From Bog-756 sp963837805 (lineage in GTDB: Bacteria > Actinomycetota > Acidimicrobiia > Acidimicrobiales > RAAP-2), in NCBI GenBank assembly GCA_963837805.1, contig CAWIOU010000020.1, positions 62,001 through 126,000 of the forward strand: a stretch of 64,000 nt of DNA, given 5' to 3'. Below are positions 36,184 through 45,471 of this stretch, one piece after another. Every line of letters begins with the position of its first letter. Within the stretch, counting starts at the first letter, position 1. A model generated the notes under the pieces. It was not told the origin of the DNA and ran no database searches. It worked only from the letters and a program-made list of their open reading frames with translations. A program made the translations under genes and the position numbers.

Positions 36184-36252
36184 GTAGTGCTCCTTGTTCT
36201 CCCATGTCTCCATGGGTTCGAAGTCAGGCGACTTGTGCCCCCCAACGTGAAA
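36184..36252 (-). promoter_or_regulatory. Conserved 5' leader with GAGA-loop hairpin, module 2
   Basis: Same layout as module 1: G-run (36238-36243 on the plus strand as C6), GACTTCGAA, hairpin CCCATG-GAGA-CATGGG (36201-36216), AAGGAG, start codon. The outer base pair is C-G here, against T-A in modules 1 and 3, so both sides changed together. Confidence 0.65.
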
Positions 36253-36511
36253 TTCGTGCCGGATACCGCGCGAGAACCCGGAGCAGGATTTAGAAGCCCC
36301 TCGTGACGATTTGCTGAACGCTCAGGCCCGACAAGCCCGGATCAGCAAAATCGAAACGCTGTGGTGCGAACTCAGCCCCCTTGACGCGCACTCGCAACAG
36401 CCCAGCGATAGAGACCATAACGGTCGGTGGCACTCCAATCAAGGCAGGGGACCGGGTTACCTCGCGGTATCCGTGGGTCGGTCCCGGTCAGCGAGGACGG
36501 AATCCACAGGG
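36253..36511. other. Intergenic region upstream of module 2
   Basis: About 260 bp between the module 2 leader and the end of ligA. It contains an 8-bp inverted repeat, TTTGCTGA (36310-36317) with TCAGCAAA (36342-36349), around a 24-base loop. It should contain the module 2 promoter. No gene is supported. Confidence 0.4.
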
Positions 36512-38651
36512 CTAGGAGCCCTGACCGGGGAGTTCGCCGGTCTCGAGGAGCTCCCCGAACCCGTCACCGTCGACCATGGGGACGCCCAACTGCTCGGCCT
36601 TGGCCACCTTGGAGGCCCCGGGCCCCTCTCCGACGACCACGGCAAACGTCTTCTTCGACACTGATCCGGGCGACTTCCCGCCCCGGGCCAGGATGGAGGC
36701 CTCGGCTTCTTCCCGGGTCACCCTCCAGGGTCCCGGTAACCACCACCGACTTCCCGTCCAGGGTCTTGTGAAGGTCCCCGGCCGCACCGGGGCCGCCCGC
36801 CCCGGGCTCGGTCAGATTGACCCCGGCCAGCCGGAGCCGCTCGACCACCGACCGGTTGACCTCGGAGGCGAACCACCGAACCACGCTCGAGGCAATGACC
36901 GGTCCGACCCCGTCCACCGCTGCCAGGCTGGCCTCGTCGGCCGACAGGATGGCGTCGACGTCCCCCATCGCCCCGGCCAGGGCGATCGACCCGACCTGAC
37001 CCAGGTGGCGGATGCCCAGTCCGATCAGCACCCGGTGCAGGGGCCGCCGCCGGGACTCGTCGATGGCGGCCAGGAGGTTGGCGATGGACACGGCCGCGAA
37101 TCCCTCCAGGCCCTCGAACATGCCGGTGGTGAACGAGTAGAGGTCGGCGACGTCGTTGAGGAGTCCGTGGTCGATGAAGAGCTGCACCCGCTGCTCGCCG
37201 AGGCCCTCGATGTCCATGGCCGAACGCGAGGCGAAGTGGGCGATGCGCTGGACGCGCTGGCCCGGGCAGTCGAGGTTGGTGCAGAACGTGTCGCTCTCGC
37301 CCGGCAGGCGCTCGAGCGGGGCGCCGCAGCTCGGGCAGACGGTGGGAAATTTCCACTTCGGCTTACGCCGCCCGGTGGAGGCCCCGAGCACCGGCCCCAC
37401 CACCTCGGGGATCACGTCGCCGGCCTTGCGCACGATCACCGTGTCCCCGGGCCGCACGTCCTTGGCCCGTACCTGGTCCTCGTTGTGGAGGGTGGCCAGC
37501 GAGACGGTGGAACCGCCGACGAAGACCGGCTCCAGGACCGCGAAGGGGGTGGCCTTCCCGGTGCGGCCGATCGACACGGCGATTGCGTTCAACCTGGTCG
37601 ACCGCTCCTCGGGCGGGAATTTGTAGGCGATGGCCCACCGGGGTGCCCGGGAGGTGGCGCCGAGCTGACGCTGCAGGGTGAGATCGTCGACCTTGACGAC
37701 CACTCCGTCGATCTCGTAGTCGAGCTCGTGACGGTGCTCCTCCCAACGACGGCAGAAGGCCAGTACCTCGTCGAGGCCGTGCACCAGCTGCCGCTCGGGA
37801 TTGACCGGGAACCCGGTCCGGTCCAGCCAGGTCAGTGTGTCCCAGTGGGTGTCGGCCAGGGCGCCGGGCGATGGCGAGCTCGCCGCGTCGACGGCCGGCC
37901 GGCCGCCGGCCAACTGCAGCTCACCTACCTGGTAGGCCCAGAACGAGAGCGCCCGGCTGGCGGTGATCGACGAATCCTTCTGGCGGAGGGATCCGGCGGC
38001 GGAGTTCCGGGGGTTGACGAACAGCCGCTCTCCGGCCTCGGCCTGGCGGCGGTTGAGGTCGTCGAAGGCGGAGACCGGCATGTAGACCTCGCCGCGCACC
38101 TCGATCAAGTCCGGCACGATGCCGGCGGCGGGGTCGAGCTTCTTGGGGATGTCGGCGATGGTGGCCACGTTGGCGGTCACGTCCTCGCCGGTCGTCCCGT
38201 CCCCGCGGGTGGCCGCCTGCACGAATCTCCCTCCGCGGTAGGTCAGTGAGATGGCCAGCCCGTCGATCTTGAGCTCACAGACGAACGCGGTGTCGGCGGG
38301 GATCTGCTTGGCCAGCCGGTCGGCCCATCCATTGAGCTCCTCGGGAGTGAACGAGTTGTCCAGACTCATCATCGGCACCCGGTGGCGCACCGGGGCGAAC
38401 AGGGCCGACGGCGGAGCCCCGACGGTCGAGGTGGGTGAATCAGGGACGACCAGGTCGGGGTGATCGGCTTCGATGGAACGCAGCTCGCGCACCAGGGCGT
38501 CGAAATCGGCATCGCTGATCTCGGGATCGTCGAGCCGGTTGTAGCGATCGTTGTGGTAGGCGATCTGGGCCCGTAGCGCTTCGGCGCGGGCCACCGGGTC
38601 GGAACCACCCGACCCGTTCCTCGTCGACGGATCCTGCCGCTTGGCGCTCAC
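36512..38651 (-). CDS. ligA: NAD-dependent DNA ligase, one frameshift
   Basis: Essential replication and repair ligase using NAD+ (about 712 residues). It starts at GTG 38651, overlapping the mnmA stop as GTGA. The Ia domain has 'YHNDRYNRLDDPEISDADFD'. The adenylated lysine is in 'CELKIDGLAISL' near residue 125. The four-Cys zinc finger ('CPSCGAPLERL', 'FCTNLDCPGQ') lies near residues 438-463, followed by the HhH repeats. The frame breaks at the C-run 36721-36723, inside the first strand of the BRCT domain; removing one base gives 'TGTLEVTREEAEASILARGG' and the proper end at 36512. The span is one over a multiple of three, so this is almost certainly a sequence error. Confidence 0.93.
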
Positions 38652-39779
38652 CGGGCGATCCCCGAGCCGACCACCGTGTCGGGTTGGTCGGGGTCGTAGA
38701 GGGCCACGGTCTGGCCGGGAGCGATGCGGCGCTGCCGGGTGACGAAGGTCAACGACAACCCGGGAGGGCCGGATCCGGGCGCGCCCACGGAGGTGCGGCG
38801 GACGGTGCCGGCGACCGGGCGCCCGTGGGCGCTGCACTGGGCGATGACGGGCACACCCTCCCCCGTGCCCTCTTCGTTTCGATCTTCCGCGTCCCCCACG
38901 ATGTCGAGCGGATCGCCGTCGACCCAGGTGACGGTGTGGAGCTCGACTCCGGGAGCGAGTGGCGGCCTCAGCCGAGCCGAGTGAGATCCGCCGCGCCGGC
39001 ACGTCGACGGCGGTCACGAAGCGGCGGTTGCCGTCGGGTCCGTGGCCCATGCCCCGCCGCTGGCCGACGGTCACCAACTCGACGCCTTCGATCGGGCCGA
39101 GGTCCTCCCCGCTGTCGTGATCGACCAGCCGGCCGGCGTGCAGCGGGAGGCGGGCCCCGAGGAATCCTTGCCGACCCTCGTCCGAACGGATGAAGCACAC
39201 GTCTTGGCTGTCCGGCTTGGCCGCGGTGCGCAGACCGAGCCTCGCCGCCTCCTGGCGCACCTCGGCCTTGGTCATCTCCCCTACCGGGAACAGGGTGCGG
39301 GCCAGCTGGTCCTGGCCGAGCATGGCCAGCACATAGGACTGGTCCTTCAGGGGGTCCGCACCTCGGCACAGCCGGAAGTGTCCATCGGCGGTCTCCACAC
39401 AGCGGGCATGGTGGCCGGTGGCCACCGCGTCGAAGCCCAGGGAGCGGGCCCGCTCGAGCAACCGGTCGAACTTGAGATGCCGGTTGCACTCGATGCACGG
39501 GTTGGGCGTCCGGCCCTCGGCGTGGCCCTGCACGTACGGATCGACGACCCGCTCCTCGAATTCGGTGGCGAAGTTGAAGACGTGATGGACCAGACCCAGC
39601 TGCTCGGCCACCCGTCTGGCGTCCTCCACGTCGGCCACCGAACAGCAGCCGGAATCGGACGAGCCGCCCCACAATTTCAACGTGGCCCCCACCACCCGGC
39701 CGGGACCGAGCCGCTCGGCGAGCAGCGCGGCGGCCACCGATGAATCGACACCTCCGGACATGGCCACCAGCACACGCAT
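38648..39779 (-). CDS. mnmA: tRNA-specific 2-thiouridylase MnmA, one frameshift
   Basis: Thiolates U34 of tRNA(Lys, Glu, Gln) using sulfur relayed from a cysteine desulfurase. The ATP loop is 'AMSGGVDSSVAAALL' at residues 7-21, and the two catalytic cysteines are in 'TPNPCIECNRHLKFD' near residue 95 and 'SQDVCFIRSD' near residue 191. The frame breaks near 38968-38985; the other frame then gives 'VDGDPLDIVGDAEDRNEEG' and the C-terminal barrel, ending 'LYDPDQPDTVVGSGIAR' at 38648. The span is one over a multiple of three. It begins 4 bp after iscS, which should supply the sulfur, and overlaps ligA. Confidence 0.92.
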
Positions 39780-39783
39780 GGGT

Positions 39784-40944
39784 TCAGTCTCGCAGCTGCG
39801 AGACCGCGCCCGGCACGACGGTCAAGGCACGGTCGATGTCGGTGTCGGTGGTGGTCGTACCCAGTGAGAACCGGATCCCGCTGGCCGCCTCGTCACGGCC
39901 GAGCCCCATCGAGAGGAGCACATGGCTGGCTTCGACGGCGCCGCTCGAGCAGGCGGCGCCGGCGGACACCGCCACCCCGGCCTGGTCGAGCAGGACGACC
40001 AGGGCCTCGCTTTCGACACCGGCGAAACGGAGGTGGAGATGGCCGGCGACTTTCTGATCGCGCCGCCCGGTCTCGGCCGCTCCGGCCACCGAGGCGAGAA
40101 GACCATCACCCAGTCGATCGCGGCACGCCGTCACCCGCACCACCGCCTCGGCCCGCTCCGACACCGCGGCGGACAGCGCCGCAGCCATGGCCACGATGCC
40201 GGCCACGTTGTGGGTGCCGCTCCGCCGTTCACGCTCCTGGCCCCCACCGTGGATCACCGGAGAGACGGGAGTGCCGTGCCGCACGACCAGCGCGCCCACA
40301 CCCTTCGGGCCACCGAACTTGTGGGCACTGACGGCCACCAGATCGATCCCCGCGGTGAGCGAGGCCACGTCGAGCCAGGTGACGGCCTGGGCGGCGTCGG
40401 AGTGCAGGACGGCTCCGGGGGAACGGGAACGGACCAACCGGGTCACCGCATCGAGGGGCTGGACGGTGCCGATCTCGTTGTTGACCGCCATCACGGACAC
40501 CAGGCCCACCTCCGCCCCGCACGCCTCGGCCAGGGCGTCGAGGTCGACGATCCCGTCCTTGTCGGCCGGCACCTCCCGGAGCTCGGCTCCGGTGCGTCGG
40601 GCCAAGACCCGGCAGGTGTTGAGGACGGCGTGATGTTCGAAGCCCGTGCACACCAGGGCCGCAGGCGGGCGGGCGCCGGAACCGGCCGCCCAGGCCCCGG
40701 CGACGGCCAGGTTGTCGGCTTCGGTGGCACCGGCGGTGAACACCACCTCGCCGAGGTCGGCACCGAGCAGTTCGGCGATCTGCTCTCGGGCATCCTCCAC
40801 CGCCACCCGGGCCCGCCGTGACTCGGCATGGCCCCCGGACGGGTTGCCGAAATCACCGGAGAGGTAGGGCAGCATGGCCTCGACCGCCTCGGGGCGCATC
40901 GGGGTGGTGGCCGCATGGTCGAGATAGGCACGGTCGGGCGCCAT
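39784..40944 (-). CDS. iscS: Cysteine desulfurase (IscS/NifS type)
   Basis: A 386-residue PLP enzyme that removes sulfur from cysteine as a persulfide for tRNA thiolation and Fe-S clusters. The start 'AYLDHAATTPMRPEAVEAML' is typical. The PLP lysine is in 'VSAHKFGGPKGVGALV' near residue 206, and the persulfide cysteine in 'SAGAACSSGAVEASHVL' near residue 328, with the Ser-rich class I loop. ATG 40944 overlaps the ALDH stop as TGATG, and mnmA follows by 4 bp, so donor and acceptor of sulfur are coupled. Confidence 0.93.
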   Translation of the reverse strand: MAPDRAYLDHAATTPMRPEAVEAMLPYLSGDFGNPSGGHAESRRARVAVEDAREQIAELLGADLGEVVFTAGATEADNLAVAGAWAAGSGARPPAALVCTGFEHHAVLNTCRVLARRTGAELREVPADKDGIVDLDALAEACGAEVGLVSVMAVNNEIGTVQPLDAVTRLVRSRSPGAVLHSDAAQAVTWLDVASLTAGIDLVAVSAHKFGGPKGVGALVVRHGTPVSPVIHGGGQERERRSGTHNVAGIVAMAAALSAAVSERAEAVVRVTACRDRLGDGLLASVAGAAETGRRDQKVAGHLHLRFAGVESEALVVLLDQAGVAVSAGAACSSGAVEASHVLLSMGLGRDEAASGIRFSLGTTTTDTDIDRALTVVPGAVSQLRD

Positions 40945-42348
40945 CAGGCGACCCAGACCGACTTGATGTTGCAGAATTCGTGCAGGCCGGGGGCCGACAA
41001 TTCGCGACCGACACCCGAGCTCTTGATCCCGCCGAAGGGCAGTTCGGGCATGGAGACCACCATGCCGTTCACGAACACCTGGCCGGCCTGGAGCCCGACG
41101 ACGAATTGCTGCTGCTCCTCGTCGTCGTTGGTCCACACACTCGAACCCAACCCGAACTCGGTGGCGTTGGCCAGGGCCAGTGCCTCGTCGGCGTCGGCCG
41201 CGGTGAACAGGAGGGCCACCGGCCCGAACACCTCTTCGGTCGCCACCCGCATCTCCGGGGTGATGCCGCTGATCACCGTGGGGCGGTAGAAGAACCCGGG
41301 ATGGTCCGGCCCGCCGGGGCCGACGACCCGCTCACCACCGCACAGGATGGTGGCACCGTGGGCCCGGGCGTCCTCGACTTGGGCGGCGATGGTCTCACAG
41401 GCGGCCGCAGTGACCAGGGGGCCCACCTCGGTGGCCGGATCGAACGGATCACCCACGGACAGGGCCTCCATGGCGGCGACGAACCGGCGGGTGAACTGCT
41501 CGGCCACGGCATCGTGGACGATGAACCGCTTGGCCGAGATGCACGACTGGCCGGCGTTCTGCACCCGAGCCTCGCACACCCACCGCCACGGCCCTGTCCA
41601 GATCGGCCGAGGGGAGCACGATGAAGGGATCGCTGCCCCCGAGCTCGAGGACGATCTTCTTGCCTACCGCCCCGGCCTGGGCGGCCACCGCCCGACCGGC
41701 GCCGACGCTTCCGGTCAGGGTCACTGCGGCCACCCGGGGGTCGGCGATGATCGCCGGCACCTGGTCGGTGCCGATGAGCAGCGTCTGGAGGATCCCGTCG
41801 GGCGCACCGGCCCGACGGAACAGGTCCTCCAACAGCAATGCGGCCCGGGGTACGTTCGGCGCGTGCTTGAGGAGGCCGACATTGCCGGCCATCACCGCCG
41901 GTGCGATGAACCGGGTCACCTGCCACAGCGGGAAGTTCCAGGGCATGATGGCCAGCACGACGCCCAGGGGCTGGTAGGTGATCAGGCCCAGCGAGGCGTC
42001 CACCGGCACCTCCTGGTCGACGAGCATGGACTCGGCGTGCTCGGCGAACCACCGGAACCCGCTTGCGCATTTGGCCACCTCGCCCTTGGCCTGGGCGAAG
42101 GGCTTTCCCATCTCGGTGGTCACCAGGTGGGCGATGTCGGGCAGCTCCCCTTCGAGGAGCTCGGCCACCGTGGTCAAGAGGACCGAACGCTGGGCAAAGG
42201 TGGTGGCGGCCCACCTGGGCGCCGCCGCTGCGGCGGTGGCCAGCCGGGTCTCGACGGAGGCGGCATCGAGCGGCTCGAAGGACTGGAGCAGCTCCCCGTT
42301 GACCGGGTTGACGGTGGCGATGGGAGGGCCGGCATCGACGGGGGTCAT
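40944..42348 (-). CDS. NAD(P)-dependent aldehyde dehydrogenase, succinate-semialdehyde type, one frameshift
   Basis: An ALDH of about 467 residues. It starts 'MTPVDAGPPIATVNPVNGEL' at ATG 42348 and has 'MPWNFPLWQVTRFIAPAVMA', the Glu in 'LELGGSDPFIVLPSADLD' near residue 236, then a frame change near 41574-41585, and the catalytic Cys in 'VQNAGQSCISAKRF' near residue 267. It ends 'ELPFGGIKSSGVGRELS'. The short NADP-linked form resembles GabD and related enzymes. The span is one over a multiple of three. First gene of an apparent operon with iscS, mnmA and ligA, though the metabolic link is unclear. Confidence 0.85.
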
Positions 42349-42410
42349 GTCCCCAGTATCGCCGACCGCCCCCCGAGTCCGAACGGCGGAAGGCAGAGCG
42401 GCGACGACGG

Positions 42411-43778
42411 TCACACCCGCTCGACCAGAGCGGGGATCAGGCCTCGCTGCACCTTCCCGGTCGCCGTCCGGGGCAGTTCATCGAGCACCTCGTACTGTTT
42501 CGGCCGCTTGTACGGGGCCAGGCGGGCGGTGGCGTGGGCCCGTACCGCCTCGACCAGTTCCTTCACCGACCGGCTCCCCGTCGGCAGGGAGGGCACCAAC
42601 GCCACACAGACCCGTTGACCCCACCGCTCGTCGGGCAGCCCGAACACGGCCAGGTCGCCGACACCGGCCACTTCGCACAGCACCGCCTCGACCTCGGCCG
42701 GGTAGACGTTCACGCCGCCGGTGATGACCAGGTCGTCGCGCCGCCCGTCGAGAAAGAGGTAGCCGTCATCGTCGATCCGACCGAGATCCCCGACGCTGAA
42801 GGATCCGTTCCTCCACGCGGCGGCCGTCTTGGCCTCGTCCTGCCAGTAGCGGAACCGGGCGAAGCGGGGAGCCCGGCACCAGATGGCCCCGTCCTCATCC
42901 ACCGAGAGGGTGCGACCGGCGCGGGCCCGGCCGACCGTCCCCGGTCGTGCCATCCATTCCTCCGGCGAGCACACGGTGAACTGTCCCTCGGTCGATCCGT
43001 AGAACTCCCACAGCACACCGGGGCCCACCAGGTCGAGCGCCCGCTGCTTGAGCGCCGGCGGGCACGGCGACCCGGCGTGGACCAACAAGCGGAGCTCGTC
43101 GAACCGGTCGGTCCCCGCCTCCTGGCCATCCACCAGCCGGCTCAGCGCGGCCGGGGCCATGAACACCGTGGTGGGAACCGGCCCGTGGCCGCCCCGCAGG
43201 GCAGCGGTGGCCACCCGGGCGTCGTAGTGGCTCAGGATGACACAGGTGCCGCCACGGAGGAGCGTCCCGGCGGCGAACCGGATCGAGACCGAGTGGTACA
43301 TGGGCGAGCACACCAGATGGACATCACCCGGCCCGAACGACCACAGGTCGGCCTCGTCGACGAACGCCGATTCCGCAGTGTCTGCACCCCACAGCCCCGA
43401 CCACACACCCTTCGACCGGCCCGTGGTCCCCGAGGTGTAGTGCATCGGACGGGCCAGCGGATAGGGCGCCAGCGCCACCGGGGTTCCCCGGTCCAACCCG
43501 GCCAGGTGACCGGTGTCGGCAATCACCGCACCGGGCTGGCAGTCCTCGATCAACTCGTCCCGTTCGGTCGCGGTCAGGGTGGCGTTCAACAACACCGGGA
43601 CGATGCCGACCCGGAGGGCGCCGAGGACGGCGCCGAGCAGCGCCGCCGACGAAGGGAGGCAGAACGCCACACGGTCGCCGGCGGCCAAGCCGGCTTCTTG
43701 AAGGGCACCCGCCGCTCGGCGCTGGGCTCCGTCGGCCGCTTCGGCGGTCAGTACCTCGACCGTGACCGGCCCGTTCAC
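42411..43778 (-). CDS. AMP-dependent acyl-CoA synthetase/ligase
   Basis: A 455-residue ANL-superfamily enzyme that activates a carboxylic acid as its adenylate and then its CoA thioester. The P-loop is 'MHYTSGTTGRSKGVW' near residue 115; 'WEFYGSTEGQFTV', 'VGDLGRIDDDGYLFLDGRRD' and the hinge 'VNVYPAEVE' follow. The catalytic lysine is in 'PRTATGKVQRG' near the end. It is slightly short, without the usual N-terminal extension. GTG 43778 overlaps the MFS stop as GTGA. Substrate (fatty or aromatic acid) is not predictable from the motifs. Confidence 0.88.
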   Translation of the reverse strand: MNGPVTVEVLTAEAADGAQRRAAGALQEAGLAAGDRVAFCLPSSAALLGAVLGALRVGIVPVLLNATLTATERDELIEDCQPGAVIADTGHLAGLDRGTPVALAPYPLARPMHYTSGTTGRSKGVWSGLWGADTAESAFVDEADLWSFGPGDVHLVCSPMYHSVSIRFAAGTLLRGGTCVILSHYDARVATAALRGGHGPVPTTVFMAPAALSRLVDGQEAGTDRFDELRLLVHAGSPCPPALKQRALDLVGPGVLWEFYGSTEGQFTVCSPEEWMARPGTVGRARAGRTLSVDEDGAIWCRAPRFARFRYWQDEAKTAAAWRNGSFSVGDLGRIDDDGYLFLDGRRDDLVITGGVNVYPAEVEAVLCEVAGVGDLAVFGLPDERWGQRVCVALVPSLPTGSRSVKELVEAVRAHATARLAPYKRPKQYEVLDELPRTATGKVQRGLIPALVERV

Positions 43779-45046
43779 GGCAACTCCGGCGTGGGTATCA
43801 CCGTGCTGCTCGGCGACGTCGGATCACCGAGGGCAATGAACACCACCGGGCGGACGGCGGCAATGACCGCCATCACCACGAACAGGATCACCGCTCCGAG
43901 GACGGTCACCGCCCGCACCCCGATGTGGTCGCCGATCCAGCCCTGGAGCACGGCACCGATCGGGTACACGATGCCCAGGCCGACCATGTAGATCCCGAGG
44001 ATGCGCCCCCTGACTTCGGCCGGAGCCCGGATCTGGACCACCGTGTTGAGCCCGGACAACACCGCGATGTAGCCAGCACCGACGGCCAAGAACGTCACCA
44101 TCGACCACCAGAGGGTGGGGGCCAGCCCGTAGGCCACCAGGAGCAGGGGGAGGACGAACAACGAGGTCTGGAGCATGGCCCGCCGGCCGAACCGCTCGGC
44201 CAGGGACGGAAGGGCAAGGGCACCGGTCACCGCCCCGATCCCCTGGGCGGTGACCAGCAGGGCGGTGGCCACCGGAGTGCTGACGCCGTGACGGTGCAGC
44301 ACCCCCGACATGGCCGGCACCAGGGCGATGAACGGCGAGGCCAACAGGGCGACGATGGCGATGAGCTCCACCGCCGCCCGACAGCCCGGCTCGGACATTG
44401 CCGCCCGGGCCCCGATCACGATGCGGGGCCAGATTCCGACGGTGCCGCCGGCATTGATCGGCTTCGGCAAACTCACCAGCGTCAGCGCCACCACCACGGC
44501 GGCGAACGATGCCGCATTGATGGCGAAGACCACGGCATAGTCGTGTGACAGCAAGGCCAGCCCGGCCAGCGCCGGCCCGAGCACGCGACCCAGGTTGAAC
44601 TGGGCCGAGGACAACGAAACGGCTCCGAGAAGGTCGTCCTGCGGCACCAGGTCCGGGACCATGGCCTGATAGGCGGGAAACCCGATGGCACCGGACGCTC
44701 CTCCGAGGAAGGAGAACAGCACCAGCACCCACGGGGGATCATGCCCGACGGCGGCCAGCGCGGCCAGGATGGCGGCGAAGGACATCTCGGCCAGGGTGGT
44801 GACGATCAACCACCGGCGACGGTCGAGCCGATCGGCCAACGCCCCACCCAACGGGGCCAACAGCCCGATGGGAATGAACCCGGCCGCCGCCACCAGGCCG
44901 GTCCAGGCCGGTTGACCGGTCCGGGCGAAGACCAGGATTCCGAGGGCGACCGTCTGCATCCACGTGCCGATGTTCGACACCAGTGCAGCCGACCAGATCA
45001 GCGCAAAGTTCCGCGACCGGAGAGGGCGGAGAGATGCCAGGGCCAC
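43775..45046 (-). CDS. MFS transporter, EntS/MFS_3-like
   Basis: A 423-residue 12-helix transporter resembling enterobactin exporter EntS and related MFS_3 proteins. It opens 'LRPLRSRNFALIWSAALVSN' and has 'GGALADRLDRRRWLI' (motif A) after helix 2, and 'LGRVLGPALAGLAL' later. The start is placed at GTG 45046, just before the first family block, since an earlier in-frame GTG at 45163 would run through a small gene and an Arg-rich stretch. It is translationally coupled to the acyl-CoA synthetase, so it may import or export the same acid. Confidence 0.82.
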   Translation of the reverse strand: MALASLRPLRSRNFALIWSAALVSNIGTWMQTVALGILVFARTGQPAWTGLVAAAGFIPIGLLAPLGGALADRLDRRRWLIVTTLAEMSFAAILAALAAVGHDPPWVLVLFSFLGGASGAIGFPAYQAMVPDLVPQDDLLGAVSLSSAQFNLGRVLGPALAGLALLSHDYAVVFAINAASFAAVVVALTLVSLPKPINAGGTVGIWPRIVIGARAAMSEPGCRAAVELIAIVALLASPFIALVPAMSGVLHRHGVSTPVATALLVTAQGIGAVTGALALPSLAERFGRRAMLQTSLFVLPLLLVAYGLAPTLWWSMVTFLAVGAGYIAVLSGLNTVVQIRAPAEVRGRILGIYMVGLGIVYPIGAVLQGWIGDHIGVRAVTVLGAVILFVVMAVIAAVRPVVFIALGDPTSPSSTVIPTPELP

Positions 45047-45117
45047 TCGGGCGAGGTTACCGGGCCGGTGCCGGCGCCGCCGGCGGGCCCGGTCACGCCG
45101 GACACGGCCCCGGTCGA

Positions 45118-45237
45118 CTACTTGTCGAGCCTGTGCTTGCGCCTTGGCCTCAGGGCGAACCACCAGATGCTGGCCATGGTGGCCAGCACCCCCAAGGCGG
45201 CCGCCGGTTTCACGATCTTGCGGGAGCGATCAGACAT
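45118..45237 (-). CDS. Small single-helix membrane protein
   Basis: A 39-residue reading frame from ATG 45237 to TAG 45118: basic start 'MSDRSRKIVKP', one hydrophobic helix 'AAALGVLATMASIWWFAL', and a basic end 'RPRRKHRLDK'. The charge pattern is that of a real single-pass peptide, and the codon choice fits the genome. It lies between two ALDH/MFS clusters, 71 bp before the MFS start. No family known to me. Confidence 0.5.
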   Translation of the reverse strand: MSDRSRKIVKPAAALGVLATMASIWWFALRPRRKHRLDK

Positions 45238-45277
45238 GGAATGACGTTACCCGGCCCACGCCCTCCGCCGTCAGCCC

Positions 45278-45467
45278 TCATCGGGCAGCGCGGAGCCGCA
45301 CGTCCTTCGGCGCTCCCGAACCCTCGGCGGGAGCGGCCCGCTCCACCAGCCGGTCGAGGATGAACCGGGCCACCCACCCCGGTGAGTTGAAGCGGTCCTC
45401 TTCGACTGGACCCGGTGACGACGGCCACCGGACCGAGGTCGGCCCCGGTCCGGTTCACACCCGGCAC
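45278..45467 (-). CDS. Small hypothetical protein, probable frameshift
   Basis: From GTG 45467 the frame reads 'MPGVNRTGADLGPVAVVTG'. With one extra base removed near 45410 it continues 'PVEEDRFNSPGWVARFILD' and ends 'APKDVRLRAAR' at TGA 45278. The span is one over a multiple of three, as in the proven frameshifts of this window. About 62 residues; no recognised family. It begins 5 bp after the ALDH stop and may be its co-transcribed partner. Moderate to low confidence. Confidence 0.35.
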
Positions 45468-45471
45468 GGCC

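Noticed and set aside
36564..39779. A single 1071-codon open frame that looks like an MnmA-ligase fusion
   Set aside because: It is produced by one extra base near 38975; correcting it gives two normal genes with a GTGA overlap and normal lengths.
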